Below, in pieces: positions 1 through 8,243 of a DNA stretch of 64,000 nt. The position numbers and the translations under genes were made by a program. The notes under the pieces were generated by a model. The model was not told the DNA's origin. It worked only from the letters and a program-made list of their open reading frames with translations, and searched no databases. The number at the start of each line of letters is the position of its first letter. Position 1 is the stretch's first letter. Source of the stretch: Limnohabitans sp. T6-5 (GTDB lineage Bacteria; Pseudomonadota; Gammaproteobacteria; Burkholderiales; Burkholderiaceae_C); assembly GCF_003063315.1 (NCBI RefSeq), contig NZ_NERV01000002.1, positions 186,001-250,000 of the forward strand, in the 5' to 3' direction.

Positions 1-584
1 TCGTGCATGTGCTGCGCGGTCAGAACCACGGCCTGTTTCTGGACATGGCCCATGGCCGTGAATGGCTCAAACGTCATGCCCAACACGAAAACGTGCTCAA
101 CCTCTTTGCCTATACCTGCGCGTTTTCGGTGGCCGCATTGCAAGGCGGCGCGGCCCAGGTCGTCAACGTCGACATGAGCCAGGGCGCCCTGGCCATCGGC
201 CAGCAAAATCACCGCCTCAACAACTTGCCCCTCAAGGCCCGATTTCTGGGCCACGACATCTTCAAAACCTGGGGCAAGATCAACAAAATGGGGCCTTACG
301 GCATCATCATCATCGACCCGCCCAGCTACCAAAAAGGCAGCTTCATCGCCACCAAGGACTACATCAAACTGATCCGCCGCCTGCCCGATTTGCTCGAACC
401 CCAAGGCCATGTGCTGCTGTGCCTGAACGCCCCCGAGCTGGGCACCCAGTTCCTGCACACCCAAGTGGCCGAAGCTGCGCCCAGCCTGAAGTTTGTTGAA
501 CGCCTGAGCAATCCCGCTGCGTTTGTGGATGTAGACCCTGAAAAATCACTCAAGGTGCTGCACTACAGGCTGGCGTCTTCGTAG
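1..584 (+). CDS. Class I SAM-dependent methyltransferase, 5' end missing
   Basis: C-terminal 193 or so residues of a Rossmann-fold methyltransferase; the reading frame is open to the window edge, so the true start lies outside. The glycine-rich SAM segment is seen as LNLFAYTCAFSVAAL, followed by an acidic residue in VNVDMS, and the catalytic-type motif IIDPPSYQKGSF resembles the DPPxF/Y motif of RlmI/RlmK-like rRNA cytosine or guanine methyltransferases. It therefore probably modifies RNA, but the substrate cannot be told from this part. The gene stands alone, followed by repeats. Confidence 0.75.
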   Translation, partial: VHVLRGQNHGLFLDMAHGREWLKRHAQHENVLNLFAYTCAFSVAALQGGAAQVVNVDMSQGALAIGQQNHRLNNLPLKARFLGHDIFKTWGKINKMGPYGIIIIDPPSYQKGSFIATKDYIKLIRRLPDLLEPQGHVLLCLNAPELGTQFLHTQVAEAAPSLKFVERLSNPAAFVDVDPEKSLKVLHYRLASS

Positions 585-644
585 GTCAAAGGCCTCAGCC
601 CCGACATCGGCCTGCGCCCAAGCCACCCATGTCGGAGCCCAAGC

Positions 645-1179
645 TATTGATTCGGCCCTGTGAAGTTTTCAATGCGCATAGATGTTGTAGGTCGGTGGTC
701 GAAGACCCCGACATGGGCCTGTGCCCAAACCCATAACGTCGGACTCTGCGAGTGCCGACCTACGAGGGCCGTGTATTTGTAGGTCGGCGGTCGAAGACTC
801 CGACATGGGCCTGTGCCCAAACCCATAACTTCGGACTCTGCGACTGCCGACCTACGAGGGCCGTGTATTTGTAGGTCGGCGGTCGAAGACTCCGACATGG
901 GCCTGTGCCCAAACCCATAACGTCGGACTCTGCGAGTACCGACCTACGAGGGCCGTGTATTTGTAGGTCGGTGGTCGAAGACCCCGACATTGGCCTGTGC
1001 CCAAACCCATAACGTCGGACTCTGCGAGTACCGACCTACGAGGGCCGTGTATTTGTAGGTCGGTGGTCGAAGACCCCGACATGGGCCTGTGCCCAAACCC
1101 ATAACGTCGGACTCTGCGAGTGCCGACCTACAGGATGACATTGCTCACACATTTCAAACTTCAGCGTGCCGGATCAATA
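645..1179. mobile_element. MITE-like element carrying a REP array
   Basis: The left end begins TATTGATTCGGCCC and the right end finishes GGATCAATA, as imperfect inverted copies of about 25 bases (left continues TGTGAAGTTTT; the right end in reverse complement continues CTGAAGTTT). The same ends bound the elements at 25347-25529, 27951-28135 and 48158-48318. Here the interior is almost entirely a five-unit REP array. No transposase is encoded, so movement would need an enzyme acting in trans. Confidence 0.6.
687..1131. repeat. Tandem array of five 92-bp units, each an inverted pair of REP hairpins
   Basis: GTAG feet start at 687, 779, 871, 963 and 1055, exactly 92 bases apart. Each unit has a forward hairpin (outer arms GTCGG/CCGAC, inner arms GGTC with GACC or GACT, loop GAA, one bulged T or C), a spacer reading TGGGCCTGTGCCCAAACCC, and a reverse-oriented hairpin with inner arms ACTC/GAGT ending in CTAC. 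Reading frames across the array are side effects of the repeat. Confidence 0.9.
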
Positions 1180-1242
1180 TCGACCAGCCAGTGCTGTCAA
1201 GGCGTTCAGTCGGCGATGGACTGCGGCCAAGATCGGAGCGCT

Positions 1243-1665
1243 TCAGTTCAAGGCCCAAGGATTGACGAGCTCAACCCCCATGCCCTGAAAGTCACGAACG
1301 TTGCGTGTGGCCACGATGAAGCCATGGGTTTTGGCGATGGCGGCGATGGCGCAGTCTGCAAAGCCCACCGCGTTGCCCTGGGCCTGCGCCCCCGCCAGGC
1401 AGGCGGCAAAACACTGCGCTGCGCGGGCGTTGAAATTCAGTATCCGGTTTTCAAAAAGTGCACTCACTTGGTTTGCCAAGGCCTGGGCCAAGGCATCACG
1501 ACGTTTGCCTTGAGGCATGGTTTCCACGCCCGCCAGCAATTCGGCCAGGTTGATGCTGGTGATGAACAGGGTCGCAGGTTCTTGGGCATTGAGCCAATGG
1601 ACGACCCCGGGATGCGGCAAGGGTTTGAGGGGTTCTGACACCAGGTTGGTGTCCAAAATGATCAT
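1243..1665 (-). CDS. vapC: VapC-type PIN-domain ribonuclease toxin
   Basis: 140-residue PIN-domain protein expected to cleave RNA as the toxin of a type II pair. The first strand has the usual acidic residue (IILDTN), the second conserved acid is in INLAELLAG, and later acids are in GFADCAIAAIA. The length is normal for VapC. Its start overlaps the end of the antitoxin gene by four bases (ATGA), which argues for translational coupling. The family resemblance is closest to FitB/VapC partners of FitA-like antitoxins. Confidence 0.85.
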   Translation of the reverse strand: MIILDTNLVSEPLKPLPHPGVVHWLNAQEPATLFITSINLAELLAGVETMPQGKRRDALAQALANQVSALFENRILNFNARAAQCFAACLAGAQAQGNAVGFADCAIAAIAKTHGFIVATRNVRDFQGMGVELVNPWALN

Positions 1666-1901
1666 TCGAAGCTCGCCGGTTCGACGGGACGCTTATCGCG
1701 TGGGAAATTCAGCTCGATGCCACCCAATTGTTGCCCAATCGCCACCAAGGCCGAGCCCAGGCCGATTTTTGGGGTCACGGCATTTTCCAAAATCAGGCGA
1801 ATCTCGGCCTCGGTGCTTCGGCCATGCTGGGCGGCGCGCAATTTGAGGGCACGGTGAGTGGCCTCGGGCAGATTTCTGACAGTGACTGATGACATGCCCA
1901 T
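1662..1901 (-). CDS. FitA/VapB-like ribbon-helix-helix antitoxin
   Basis: 79-residue protein with an N-terminal ribbon-helix-helix fold (SSVTVRNLPEATHRALKLRA, then helix AEIRLILENAV), the Arc/FitA DNA-binding arrangement. The C-terminal part would bind and neutralise the PIN toxin encoded just downstream, and the complex would repress its own promoter. A start two codons later (MSSVTV) is possible. The AT-rich stretch with ATAGCAATCAATTAATTTGCTAT (an inverted ATAGCAA/TTGCTAT pair near 1926-1948) just upstream is a likely operator. Confidence 0.8.
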   Translation of the reverse strand: MGMSSVTVRNLPEATHRALKLRAAQHGRSTEAEIRLILENAVTPKIGLGSALVAIGQQLGGIELNFPRDKRPVEPASFE

Positions 1902-1925
1902 TCCTCCTCAAAATGAGTCTGAATG

Positions 1926-1948
1926 ATAGCAATCAATTAATTTGCTAT
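1926..1948. promoter_or_regulatory. Inverted repeat upstream of the FitA/VapC-like pair
   Basis: ATAGCAA and TTGCTAT form a perfect 7-bp inverted repeat with a short AT-rich centre, about 25 bases ahead of the antitoxin start. This is the expected place for an autoregulatory operator bound by the antitoxin-toxin complex. Confidence 0.45.
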
Positions 1949-2011
1949 CAATTGGAGGACCGCTCTCTTGGCACGATTTTTTACCGACGGGGATGTACCC
2001 ACTCGGCTGGC

Positions 2012-4249
2012 TCATTGCGTCGTTTTCATGACCCAGCGTTGATAGGCGTAGCGCAAGCGTTCCAGCTTGCCCGAAAAATAACTAGCGTTGGCGCGGTCTG
2101 AATCGAGCAGCACGGCGCTGGCGTAGTTTGGAATGGCGGGCTCTACCCAGGCTTTTTGGTAAATCGGTGCACCGTTCGAATAGGCCAGCCAATTTTCCGT
2201 TTCCCGGTTGATCGGACTGAGCAAACTCAGGCCCAAACGCGGCGTTCCCTTGATCTGCCATCCCGAATCGGCGTTCATGGCCCTGCGTGGTGTCAGCGGG
2301 AAGGTCAGCTCCATCCCTGCCACGGTGATGGACTGTTTGCCTGGCCAAAAGCGCTCTGGTGGCACCGAGTGGCGCACAAAATAGCTGAACTTGGTATCGC
2401 CAAACCAATGACTCGAAGTCGCAGAAAAGCCTTTGTCCTTGAACCAATACTCGCCCCCGGACACCTCCAGACTCCAATCCGTGCCTGTGGGCGCATAGCG
2501 TGCAAACGCCAGCTTGGTGCCGCCAGTCGGCAAATAGGTGCTGTTCTTGGGGGCCTGCCAATGCGACAGATTGAGCCCCGTGGCCCATTCCCCGTTCAAA
2601 GAATCCCACCGCGCTTCAGTTTGCCCCCCACGCACATTGCCCTGCATCAATTCGCCCACACTCATTCGCAGCGACAAGCCATGGTTGAGCTTTTGCATGT
2701 GGTGCAGCAACACACGGCGATTTGTATCGGGAATGCGGCTGTAGCTCAAATTTCCGCCGGGTTGAAACTCCTTGCTGCTGGTCATGTGCGCCGAACGTGA
2801 AAACTCCAACGCGCCTCCATCCCACAGGTGAATGAACGGGTTGATGTTCAGCCCCACCGAATAGTCCAGCAAGGAATACTCAGTTGCCCAGTAATAGTTG
2901 TAGATCGGGTTGAGCTTCACCCGCAGCTTGTAGCGGTAAGGCGCATGGTCGCGCACCCGCCAGTCCACCCCCACCAAAGCTTCATCCAGATCTCTGAAAA
3001 CCGGCTGCACCGCTTCGTCGGCGGGGCAGGGCAGGGCCTTGAGCCACTGCGCCAAACAAGCCAGCTGCCCATTGAAGCCCACGCTTGGCGTGCCCCAACG
3101 AGCTTGCACCAAACGGTAATTGTCAAACTCACCCGCCAACTGGCTGAGCAGGCCCAAGGCCACGCCCGCGCCATCAAGCAGGCTGTGCTCGTACACAAAG
3201 TCCGACACCTTGACCACTAAGGTGTTGCCCGACTGCCCCACATCAATACCCTCAAACCCATGCTCAGCCAAGGCCTGGGACAGGCGGTCCATGGCTGCAT
3301 GGCGACTGTCGGTTGTGGGTGCAGGTGAAGACGCTGCATCACTGAGTTGCGGCGCGACTGTTGCGACAGGCGATTGCTCCAGCACTTTTTCAGCGGACAT
3401 TGTTTCGGCTGAGGCCACAGCTGGGGCCGTCGGCATGGCTTGAAACGCCTGCTGCTGCGGCATGGACGCCGCCTGTGCCTGTCTGCTTGGCGGGCTTTGC
3501 CGCCCCATGCTCCAGTCCAGCGGCAGGTTCACGCCCACACCCAGCCAGGGTTTGCGTCCTTCAGCCGTGGCCAAACCACGCACTTGCTGGTCCACATTCA
3601 AAAACACAGAGGCCCCCACTGGCGCATTGATTTTGGCCAGCCAACTCTCGTTGGACAGCGTCAACCCTGCCCATGACCGCTCCTGGTTCGACTCCACCCG
3701 CAAACGCAGCCAAGGCGTAGCCTGAAACGCGGCACTGCCAAACACTCCATGAATCGGATTGTTCAAATTTTTTTGAGCCTTGGCATAGCCCAGCGAGCTT
3801 GCCCAGTCGCGCTGGTCATACGTGAGCACGCCATAGGTGGACCTGAAAAGCGTGGCTGCACCACCGTAGTCGGTCACCCCCGCCGCCAGCTTCCAGGGCG
3901 AATCCTTCAGGCCCAGCACATTGTTGAACTGCAACTTGGCTGAAGCCGATAAATCCCGAATGCCACCACCACCGTCATAACCGTTGCGTTTGATAGATGT
4001 GTCTGCAGTGCGAAGCCCCAATTCCGCAAAACTCGTCAAGCCCACAGCCAAGGAATGGTTCAGACCTTCTTGGCGGTCCGCATCCATGACCCGGTTTTGG
4101 TACTGGTACACCAGCGACCCCGTCGGTATCGTGGCCATCGGCAACACCGTCAGCCCCGCCACGCCGTTTGAGCCCACGCCCAAATCGAGTGCTACAGCGG
4201 GGGCCGCCATGACCACATAAAACGTGGCTTGTAAATATTTTGAACGCAT
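2012..4249 (-). CDS. YjbH/GfcD-like outer-membrane exopolysaccharide protein
   Basis: 745-residue protein with a signal peptide ending near AVA-LDLG, followed by long beta-strand-rich stretches typical of the YjbH (WbfB, GfcD) family, predicted outer-membrane barrels made with group 4 capsules or exopolysaccharides. Recognisable family-type segments include SFAELGLRT near the N terminus and the repeated W/Y-rich strands in the second half (residues about 450-740). A linker of low complexity (about residues 255-315, rich in Ala, Pro and Gln) separates two regions. It lies 64 bases downstream of a lipoprotein gene on the same strand and diverges from the wza-like gene, so a role in polysaccharide secretion is inferred from both family and context. 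Confidence 0.75.
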   Translation of the reverse strand: MRSKYLQATFYVVMAAPAVALDLGVGSNGVAGLTVLPMATIPTGSLVYQYQNRVMDADRQEGLNHSLAVGLTSFAELGLRTADTSIKRNGYDGGGGIRDLSASAKLQFNNVLGLKDSPWKLAAGVTDYGGAATLFRSTYGVLTYDQRDWASSLGYAKAQKNLNNPIHGVFGSAAFQATPWLRLRVESNQERSWAGLTLSNESWLAKINAPVGASVFLNVDQQVRGLATAEGRKPWLGVGVNLPLDWSMGRQSPPSRQAQAASMPQQQAFQAMPTAPAVASAETMSAEKVLEQSPVATVAPQLSDAASSPAPTTDSRHAAMDRLSQALAEHGFEGIDVGQSGNTLVVKVSDFVYEHSLLDGAGVALGLLSQLAGEFDNYRLVQARWGTPSVGFNGQLACLAQWLKALPCPADEAVQPVFRDLDEALVGVDWRVRDHAPYRYKLRVKLNPIYNYYWATEYSLLDYSVGLNINPFIHLWDGGALEFSRSAHMTSSKEFQPGGNLSYSRIPDTNRRVLLHHMQKLNHGLSLRMSVGELMQGNVRGGQTEARWDSLNGEWATGLNLSHWQAPKNSTYLPTGGTKLAFARYAPTGTDWSLEVSGGEYWFKDKGFSATSSHWFGDTKFSYFVRHSVPPERFWPGKQSITVAGMELTFPLTPRRAMNADSGWQIKGTPRLGLSLLSPINRETENWLAYSNGAPIYQKAWVEPAIPNYASAVLLDSDRANASYFSGKLERLRYAYQRWVMKTTQ

Positions 4250-4313
4250 GTTGAATCACTGCGCACAGTGCGCAGCCTCCCTTGATGAATGAATCAGAGC
4301 CTGTGACAGCGGC

Positions 4314-5249
4314 TCAGTTGAATGTGCTGGTACCGCCGCCTGTGGCACTGGCGCTGCCCCCTGCGTGGGGCACCACGGGGGCTGTCACCACAACGTGTGG
4401 CGCCAAATTGGCCTGAACAGTGGGCCTGATCAAAGCCACTTGCTGCGCCAACAACGCCGGGTCGTTGATCAAAGCCTGCGCATCTGAAATCGACATCCCC
4501 ATGGCTGCGGCCGATGCCTGCAAAGCCTGGTTCAGATCCACCAGCGTCTGGGCGCTGGCCACCACCCCTTGGTTGTTGATCGCTTGCGCCAAACTGGCCG
4601 CTTGTGTGAACGCATTGTTGCCAGGCCCGGCATTGATGGCCATTTGAGCCAGCAACTTGCCATACACCGAAGCCGGGTTCTTGTTGTTGGGGCTGGCCGC
4701 CACCGGGGCCGCAAACAAGTCAAAGTCGGCGGGCAAACCCAAAACGGCAATCACCGTGGCCACCGCCTCAGACAGCTTGTCCAACGACAAACCACTCGTT
4801 GCGCTCGTCCCCAGCATCTCTGGATAGACGCCCGCAAGCCTCACCGCCATGTTGCTCAGCGCGGTGACGCCTACCTCGCCAGACGTCGATGTTGCCAATG
4901 ACAGCAAAGTCAAACTCTCAGTGGGGGCCACGGTGACCACCGCATCCAAGCCCTCGTCGTAATAGCGACTGCCGCCAGACAATACCACCTTGTAAATGAA
5001 CGGCCCCGCCACCTCAGCGGACATCGACAAAGCCGCTTTGCCCGTGACTGCATCCGTCTTGCCCGAACTCAGCAGCTGACCTGCCGTGCTGTAGACAAAG
5101 ACCGAAGCGCCATACACCGCCCCCAACACAGGCACGGTCGTCGTTTGCACCTTGCTGACCACGGGACTTTCTGGGCTGCCGCCGCCACACGCTGTGAGCA
5201 AAACAGTGACGGTCAAGCCGCCAATGAGTGCACTAAATGAGTTTTTCAT
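4314..5249 (-). CDS. Secreted lipoprotein of unknown function
   Basis: 311 residues. The N terminus is a clear lipoprotein signal: charged start, hydrophobic core and lipobox LLTAC followed by GGG, so the mature protein would be anchored at Cys21. The rest is rich in Ala, Val and small polar residues, with no catalytic motif that I recognise. Its position directly upstream of the yjbH-like gene suggests they form one operon, comparable to the YjbF-YjbH or Gfc sets, although it does not resemble GfcC in any segment I can name. Confidence 0.65.
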   Translation of the reverse strand: MKNSFSALIGGLTVTVLLTACGGGSPESPVVSKVQTTTVPVLGAVYGASVFVYSTAGQLLSSGKTDAVTGKAALSMSAEVAGPFIYKVVLSGGSRYYDEGLDAVVTVAPTESLTLLSLATSTSGEVGVTALSNMAVRLAGVYPEMLGTSATSGLSLDKLSEAVATVIAVLGLPADFDLFAAPVAASPNNKNPASVYGKLLAQMAINAGPGNNAFTQAASLAQAINNQGVVASAQTLVDLNQALQASAAAMGMSISDAQALINDPALLAQQVALIRPTVQANLAPHVVVTAPVVPHAGGSASATGGGTSTFN

Positions 5250-5704
5250 GATTTTTTAACGCCACCAGTTATCTAGGTTTTGCCAAATACTAAACCATGA
5301 AAACGTAAAAATCAATAAAAAGAACCTTTAATGAATTTTTTTTGCAACTTTTAAAGTTTTGTGAGTTTTTTGATTGTCACGAAAAAGCAGCTTTTAACCG
5401 CAAAGACGAAGTGTTGACAGTTCTAATTTTCTTGAGTTGATGAATACCGAATACGGTGTTTTTGTAACTAAAAAGGATGTTCTTTTCGTAACATTAATTA
5501 ATATTTTGATGCTTTTAAAAGAATTTTTTAGTGAACTAAACAATTAGAATTCAGCCTCTTCTGACTAGGGTTTGCCGCAATTTATGCGTCCACCCACTGC
5601 AAATTTCAGACCGTGCCTCGCTCCACCAAGAGCACTTGGCACTGCGGTAGCCTGCCTGCCCCCTGTTGGGGCTCCCAGCACCCCCCCATCTTTTCTCGAC
5701 CTCC
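5250..5704. promoter_or_regulatory. Divergent AT-rich control region
   Basis: About 450 bases with no gene between the lipoprotein gene (leftward) and the wza-like gene (rightward). The stretch 5255-5560 is far more AT-rich than the flanking genes, as expected of a region with promoters for both operons. TTGACA at 5414-5419 could be a -35 element but no good -10 follows at 17 bases. ATTTATGC at 5580-5587 matches TTTATGC at the same distance ahead of the leader element in the second wza-like copy, and may be part of the true -10 region. Confidence 0.5.
5636..5658 (+). promoter_or_regulatory. Conserved leader element, ops-like or sigma-54-like (copy 1)
   Basis: A 23-base block beginning TTGGCACTGCGGTAGCCTG is identical at 28593-28615, in both cases about 48 bases before the wza-like start codon, while the surrounding leaders have diverged. 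TGCGGTAGCCTG matches 10 of 12 bases of the ops element GGCGGTAGCGTG used by RfaH at polysaccharide operons. The same block also fits a sigma-54 promoter: TTGGCAC with GG and GC separated by exactly ten bases. A CCCC-TGTT-GGGG hairpin follows at once. Confidence 0.6.
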
Positions 5705-8041
5705 ATGAAAACTTCACATCCTTTGCAAACACTCACACGGCTTGGCTTGGGCGTGTTGTGGTTTGCAGGCACCGCGCCACTGGCCCTGGCGCAGACCCCA
5801 TTGGCCACAGAGGCTGCGGTCACAGGCGTGGCCCCCGCCAGCCAGGGCATGCAGATTGCAGCCCCCACGGTTACAACAGGGCTGCCCAACTTATCTGGTC
5901 TTTCAGGCCAGCAAGCCCAAGGCCGTGCACTGGGTGCTGGTTTTTCTGAAATCGGCCAGGGCACCGGCCCCGCCATTGCAGCACCCCCCAAAGCCGAACT
6001 GCCCCCCTTGGCGCCCAACCAGTTCCAACGTTTCATTGCCGATGCCACAGGGCGCGACTTGCCCCTGTATGGCTACAACCTGTTCAACGGCAACAACTTC
6101 AATTCGCTGGCCAACGTGCCTGTGCCCGCCAACTATGTGGTCGGCCCCGGTGACGACATCGACCTCAAACTTTGGGGTTCCGTTGACAGCGCCATGCGCT
6201 TGACCGTTGATCGCAACGGCCAAATCACCATCCCCAAAGTCGGCCCCGTTACTGTGGCCGGCACCCGCGCCGACCAACTCGAAAAACAACTCAAAGCCCA
6301 AGTCGGCCGCGTGTTCAACAACTTCGAACTCAACGCCACCCTTGGGCGCCTGCGCAGCATCCAGGTCTATGTGGTCGGCCAGGCGCGCAAACCCGGTGCC
6401 TACACCGTCTCGGGCCTGTCCACCCTGATCAGCACCTTGTTTGAAAGCGGTGGCCCCGCCGCCACCGGCAGCATGCGTCAAATCCAGCTGGTGCGTGACG
6501 GCAAAACCATCACCACGCTGGATCTGTATGCCTTCATCCACAGCGGCACCACCGCTGCCGACGCCCAGCTCTTGCCCGGTGACGTGATCGTCATTCCTCC
6601 CGCAGGCCCCCGCGTCGCCATGTTGGGCGCGCTGGACACCCCAGCCATCTATGAGCTCAAGCAAGCCCAAGAACCATTGCAATCGGTGCTGAGCTACAGC
6701 GGCGGGCTCAATGTGCTGACCACCCCCCACAAAGCGTTGGTCGAGCGCATCGACAACGTCAACAGTCAGGCCCCCCGCAGCGTGCAAGAGCGCAGCCTTG
6801 ACGCCGCTGGCCTGCAAACTACCGTGCGCGACGGCGACATGGTCACTTTGCTGCCCATTGCCCCACAGTTCTCCAACGCCGTCACCCTGCGCGGCAACGT
6901 GGCCATGCCTTTGCGCTACAGCTTCAAGCCCGGCATGCGCGTGGCCGACTTGATTCCCGAACCTGCTGCACTGATCCAGCGCGATTACTACAGCCGCAAA
7001 AACAGCATGGTCCAGTTTGAAAGTGGCAAAGCCATCAGCCTGGACCGCGTGGCGGGCGATGTCAAAAACCTGCTGACCGAAATCAACTGGGACTACGCCG
7101 CCATCGAGCGCCTGGAAGCCAAAGAAGTCAAAACCGTCCTCATCCCCTTCAACCTGGGCAAAGCCATCAAAGACAAAGACCCAGCCAACAACCAGCAGCT
7201 GCAGCCTGGCGACGTGGTCACCATCTTTGGCGTGAACGACCTGCCTGTGCCCATTGAAAAGCGCAACCAGTTTGTGCGCCTGGCTGGTGAAGTCATGGTT
7301 CCCGGTGTTTACCAAATCGCCCCTGGAGAAACCTTGCCCGAAGTGGTCAAGCGGGCAGGGGGCCTGAGCCGCAATTCATTCCTGTACGCCACCGTGCTCA
7401 CCCGCGAAAGCACCCGCGCACAACAACAAGCCAACCTCGACAAAGCCACCCGCCAACTCGAAGCCAACATCGGCAGCCAATCGGCCAGCCTGGCACAAAA
7501 CGCCAGCGACGCCGAAAAAACCAGCCAACTGGCCCAAGCCGCCGCCCAAAAAGCCCTGCTGGAGCGCGTTCGCAACCTCAAAGCCAGTGGCCGCATCAGC
7601 CTGGAGATGGACCCCGTCGAACCCACCATGCCCGCGCTTGCATTGGAAGATGGCGACAGCATCGTCATTCCGCACAAACCCAGTTTTGTGGGTGTGTTTG
7701 GGGCCGTGTTGTCTGAGACCAGCTTCATCCACAAAGCCAGCTACACCGTGGGCGATTACCTCGAAAAAGCAGGTCCCACACGCGAAGCTGACTTGGAAGC
7801 CGTCTTGCTTATCCGCGCCGACGGCAGCGTGCTGGCCAACAAAGCCCAACGCAGCTGGTTGGGCTTTGGCCACGGCAGCTTTGTGCGCATCCCCATGTAC
7901 CCTGGCGACTCACTCTTTGTGCCCGAGCTGCTCGACCGCCGCACCGCCTACACCCAATTCATACAGGGCGCCAAAGACTGGACGCAACTGTTTTACCAAT
8001 TCGGTTTGGGTGCCGCAGGTCTGAAGACATTGCGCAATTGA
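5705..8041 (+). CDS. Wza-like polysaccharide export protein, SLBB family (copy 1)
   Basis: 778 residues, taking the ATG that gives a proper signal peptide (cleavage after APLALAQ); a TTG 39 bases upstream only adds a tail. The polysaccharide export domain begins around residue 140 with NYVVGPGDDIDLKLWGSVD, followed by several SLBB beta-grasp repeats (VYVVGQARKPGAYTV, LAGEVMVPGVYQI, GVFGAVLSETSFI), which is the layout of the large Wza/GumB-type outer-membrane secretins. It is longer than E. coli Wza because of the extra SLBB repeats. A charged coiled-coil-like stretch sits near residues 565-640. It is paired with the wzz-like gene downstream and is near-identical to the protein at 28664-31069. 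Confidence 0.9.
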   Translation: MKTSHPLQTLTRLGLGVLWFAGTAPLALAQTPLATEAAVTGVAPASQGMQIAAPTVTTGLPNLSGLSGQQAQGRALGAGFSEIGQGTGPAIAAPPKAELPPLAPNQFQRFIADATGRDLPLYGYNLFNGNNFNSLANVPVPANYVVGPGDDIDLKLWGSVDSAMRLTVDRNGQITIPKVGPVTVAGTRADQLEKQLKAQVGRVFNNFELNATLGRLRSIQVYVVGQARKPGAYTVSGLSTLISTLFESGGPAATGSMRQIQLVRDGKTITTLDLYAFIHSGTTAADAQLLPGDVIVIPPAGPRVAMLGALDTPAIYELKQAQEPLQSVLSYSGGLNVLTTPHKALVERIDNVNSQAPRSVQERSLDAAGLQTTVRDGDMVTLLPIAPQFSNAVTLRGNVAMPLRYSFKPGMRVADLIPEPAALIQRDYYSRKNSMVQFESGKAISLDRVAGDVKNLLTEINWDYAAIERLEAKEVKTVLIPFNLGKAIKDKDPANNQQLQPGDVVTIFGVNDLPVPIEKRNQFVRLAGEVMVPGVYQIAPGETLPEVVKRAGGLSRNSFLYATVLTRESTRAQQQANLDKATRQLEANIGSQSASLAQNASDAEKTSQLAQAAAQKALLERVRNLKASGRISLEMDPVEPTMPALALEDGDSIVIPHKPSFVGVFGAVLSETSFIHKASYTVGDYLEKAGPTREADLEAVLLIRADGSVLANKAQRSWLGFGHGSFVRIPMYPGDSLFVPELLDRRTAYTQFIQGAKDWTQLFYQFGLGAAGLKTLRN

Positions 8042-8243
8042 TGCTTGACCCAACATGTCGGGGTCTTCGACCGCCGACCTACAACATCAAATGTCGCTTC
8101 GCGAAATCAACACATGTCGGGGTCTTCGACCACCGACCTACAAAACACCACCAACGCCTCGTAGGTCGGTACTCGAAGAGTCCGACACAAAACACCACCA
8201 ACGCCTCGTAGGTCGGTGGCTTTAGCCCCGACATTGACCCCAA
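8042..8243. repeat. Cluster of four REP hairpins between wza- and wzz-like genes
   Basis: Two reverse-oriented units (near 8055-8083 and 8113-8141, inner arms GGTC/GACC) are followed by two forward units at 8161-8187 (inner arms ACTC/GAGT) and 8208-8234 (inner arms GGCT/AGCC). The last ends ten bases before the wzz-like start codon, so the hairpins probably shape mRNA stability or the ratio of the two proteins. Confidence 0.85.

Noticed and set aside
1967..1983. Second sigma-54-like site, TTGGCACG
   Set aside because: The GC at the -12 position is missing (TTTTTTAC follows), and no gene starts suitably downstream.
5903..7315. 470-residue frame on the minus strand over wza-like copy 1
   Set aside because: Antisense of a well-supported SLBB export protein; low-complexity composition.
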